From NCBI RefSeq assembly GCF_004570865.1, contig NZ_SPQS01000010.1:186001-250000 (forward strand): a stretch of 64,000 nucleotides of DNA. The letters are read 5' to 3'. Below, in pieces: positions 62,117 through 64,000 of the stretch. Every line of letters starts with the position of its first letter. The first letter of the stretch is position 1. Origin of the DNA: Bradyrhizobium frederickii. Lineage in GTDB: Bacteria > Pseudomonadota > Alphaproteobacteria > Rhizobiales > Xanthobacteraceae. The notes under the pieces were generated by a model. That model worked only from the letters and a program-made list of their open reading frames with translations. It did no database searches and had not been told where the DNA came from. Position numbers and translations under genes: made by a program.

Positions 62117-64000
<1,884 letters not shown>

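Overview
The window reads as a chromosomal segment of a GC-rich alphaproteobacterium, most probably Bradyrhizobium or a close relative. The pointers are the rpoD and rpoH products, a single-chain acyl-CoA carboxylase of the type known from Rhodopseudomonas, many short conserved proteins of the Bradyrhizobiaceae type, and several families of palindromic intergenic repeats, including a roughly 500 bp non-coding module at about 35996-36520 that I recognise as a multicopy Bradyrhizobium element. No rRNA, CRISPR array, complete insertion sequence, integrase or prophage was seen. One tRNA gene, tRNA-Glu(CTC), is present.

Layout. 1-9.9 kb: a SnoaL-like protein and a membrane protein, an orphan hybrid histidine kinase, a DUF2189 protein, a coupled ArsR-SRPBCC-SRPBCC operon, a secreted LVIVD-repeat protein, a LysE exporter, an N-formylglutamate amidohydrolase-like protein, a gamma-glutamylcyclotransferase-like protein and a chlorite-dismutase-fold haem protein. 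10-15 kb: the macromolecular synthesis pair dnaG-rpoD. 15-25.6 kb: envelope and signalling genes (lytic transglycosylase, SDR, receiver protein, diguanylate cyclase, amidase), a frameshifted LysE gene, a 22-residue Lys/Ala peptide gene, then rpoH, rluD and a DUF6476-like gene whose start codon overlaps that of rluD, and the tRNA. 25.9-36.5 kb: a looser accessory stretch with lower-GC patches: CBS and YbaK proteins, a large UPF0182 membrane protein flanked by a 50 bp imperfect direct repeat, a 2'-5' RNA ligase-like protein, a Tat lipoprotein hydrolase, a frameshifted UPF0158 gene, an orphan HigA, an AlbA_2 (Schlafen-like) protein and a TacA/TacT-type toxin-antitoxin pair.

36.6-49.2 kb: an N-acyl-D-amino-acid deacylase-like amidohydrolase followed three bases later by a CobW-type metallochaperone, a tautomerase divergent from a TetR regulator with two palindromic operators between them, a methyl-accepting chemotaxis protein, a 37-codon ORF directly in front of the single-chain biotin-dependent carboxylase, and an AcoR-like sigma-54 activator. 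49.2-51.6 kb: a small lower-GC island with an HNH-like nuclease gene and a SEC-C/PD-(D/E)XK-like gene cut in two by one in-frame amber codon. 51.6-64 kb: catabolic genes: a flavin reductase with a luciferase-like monooxygenase, dgoK-dgoA behind a 19 bp tandem repeat, a poxB-like enzyme, a double-hotdog thioesterase, a NylA-like amidase beside a cyanuric acid amidohydrolase/barbiturase family enzyme, and the 5' part of tex, which runs off the end.

The observations most worth following are: a DnaG whose four zinc-finger ligands are all replaced; the single amber codon splitting the SEC-C nuclease-like gene; the Lys/Ala micropeptide with a good ribosome binding site and terminator; the divergent rluD/DUF6476 pair sharing a CATG start; the 19 bp tandem array in front of dgoK; the amidohydrolase/G3E GTPase pair; and the dense population of intergenic repeat modules, two of which supply the 3' end of a gene.
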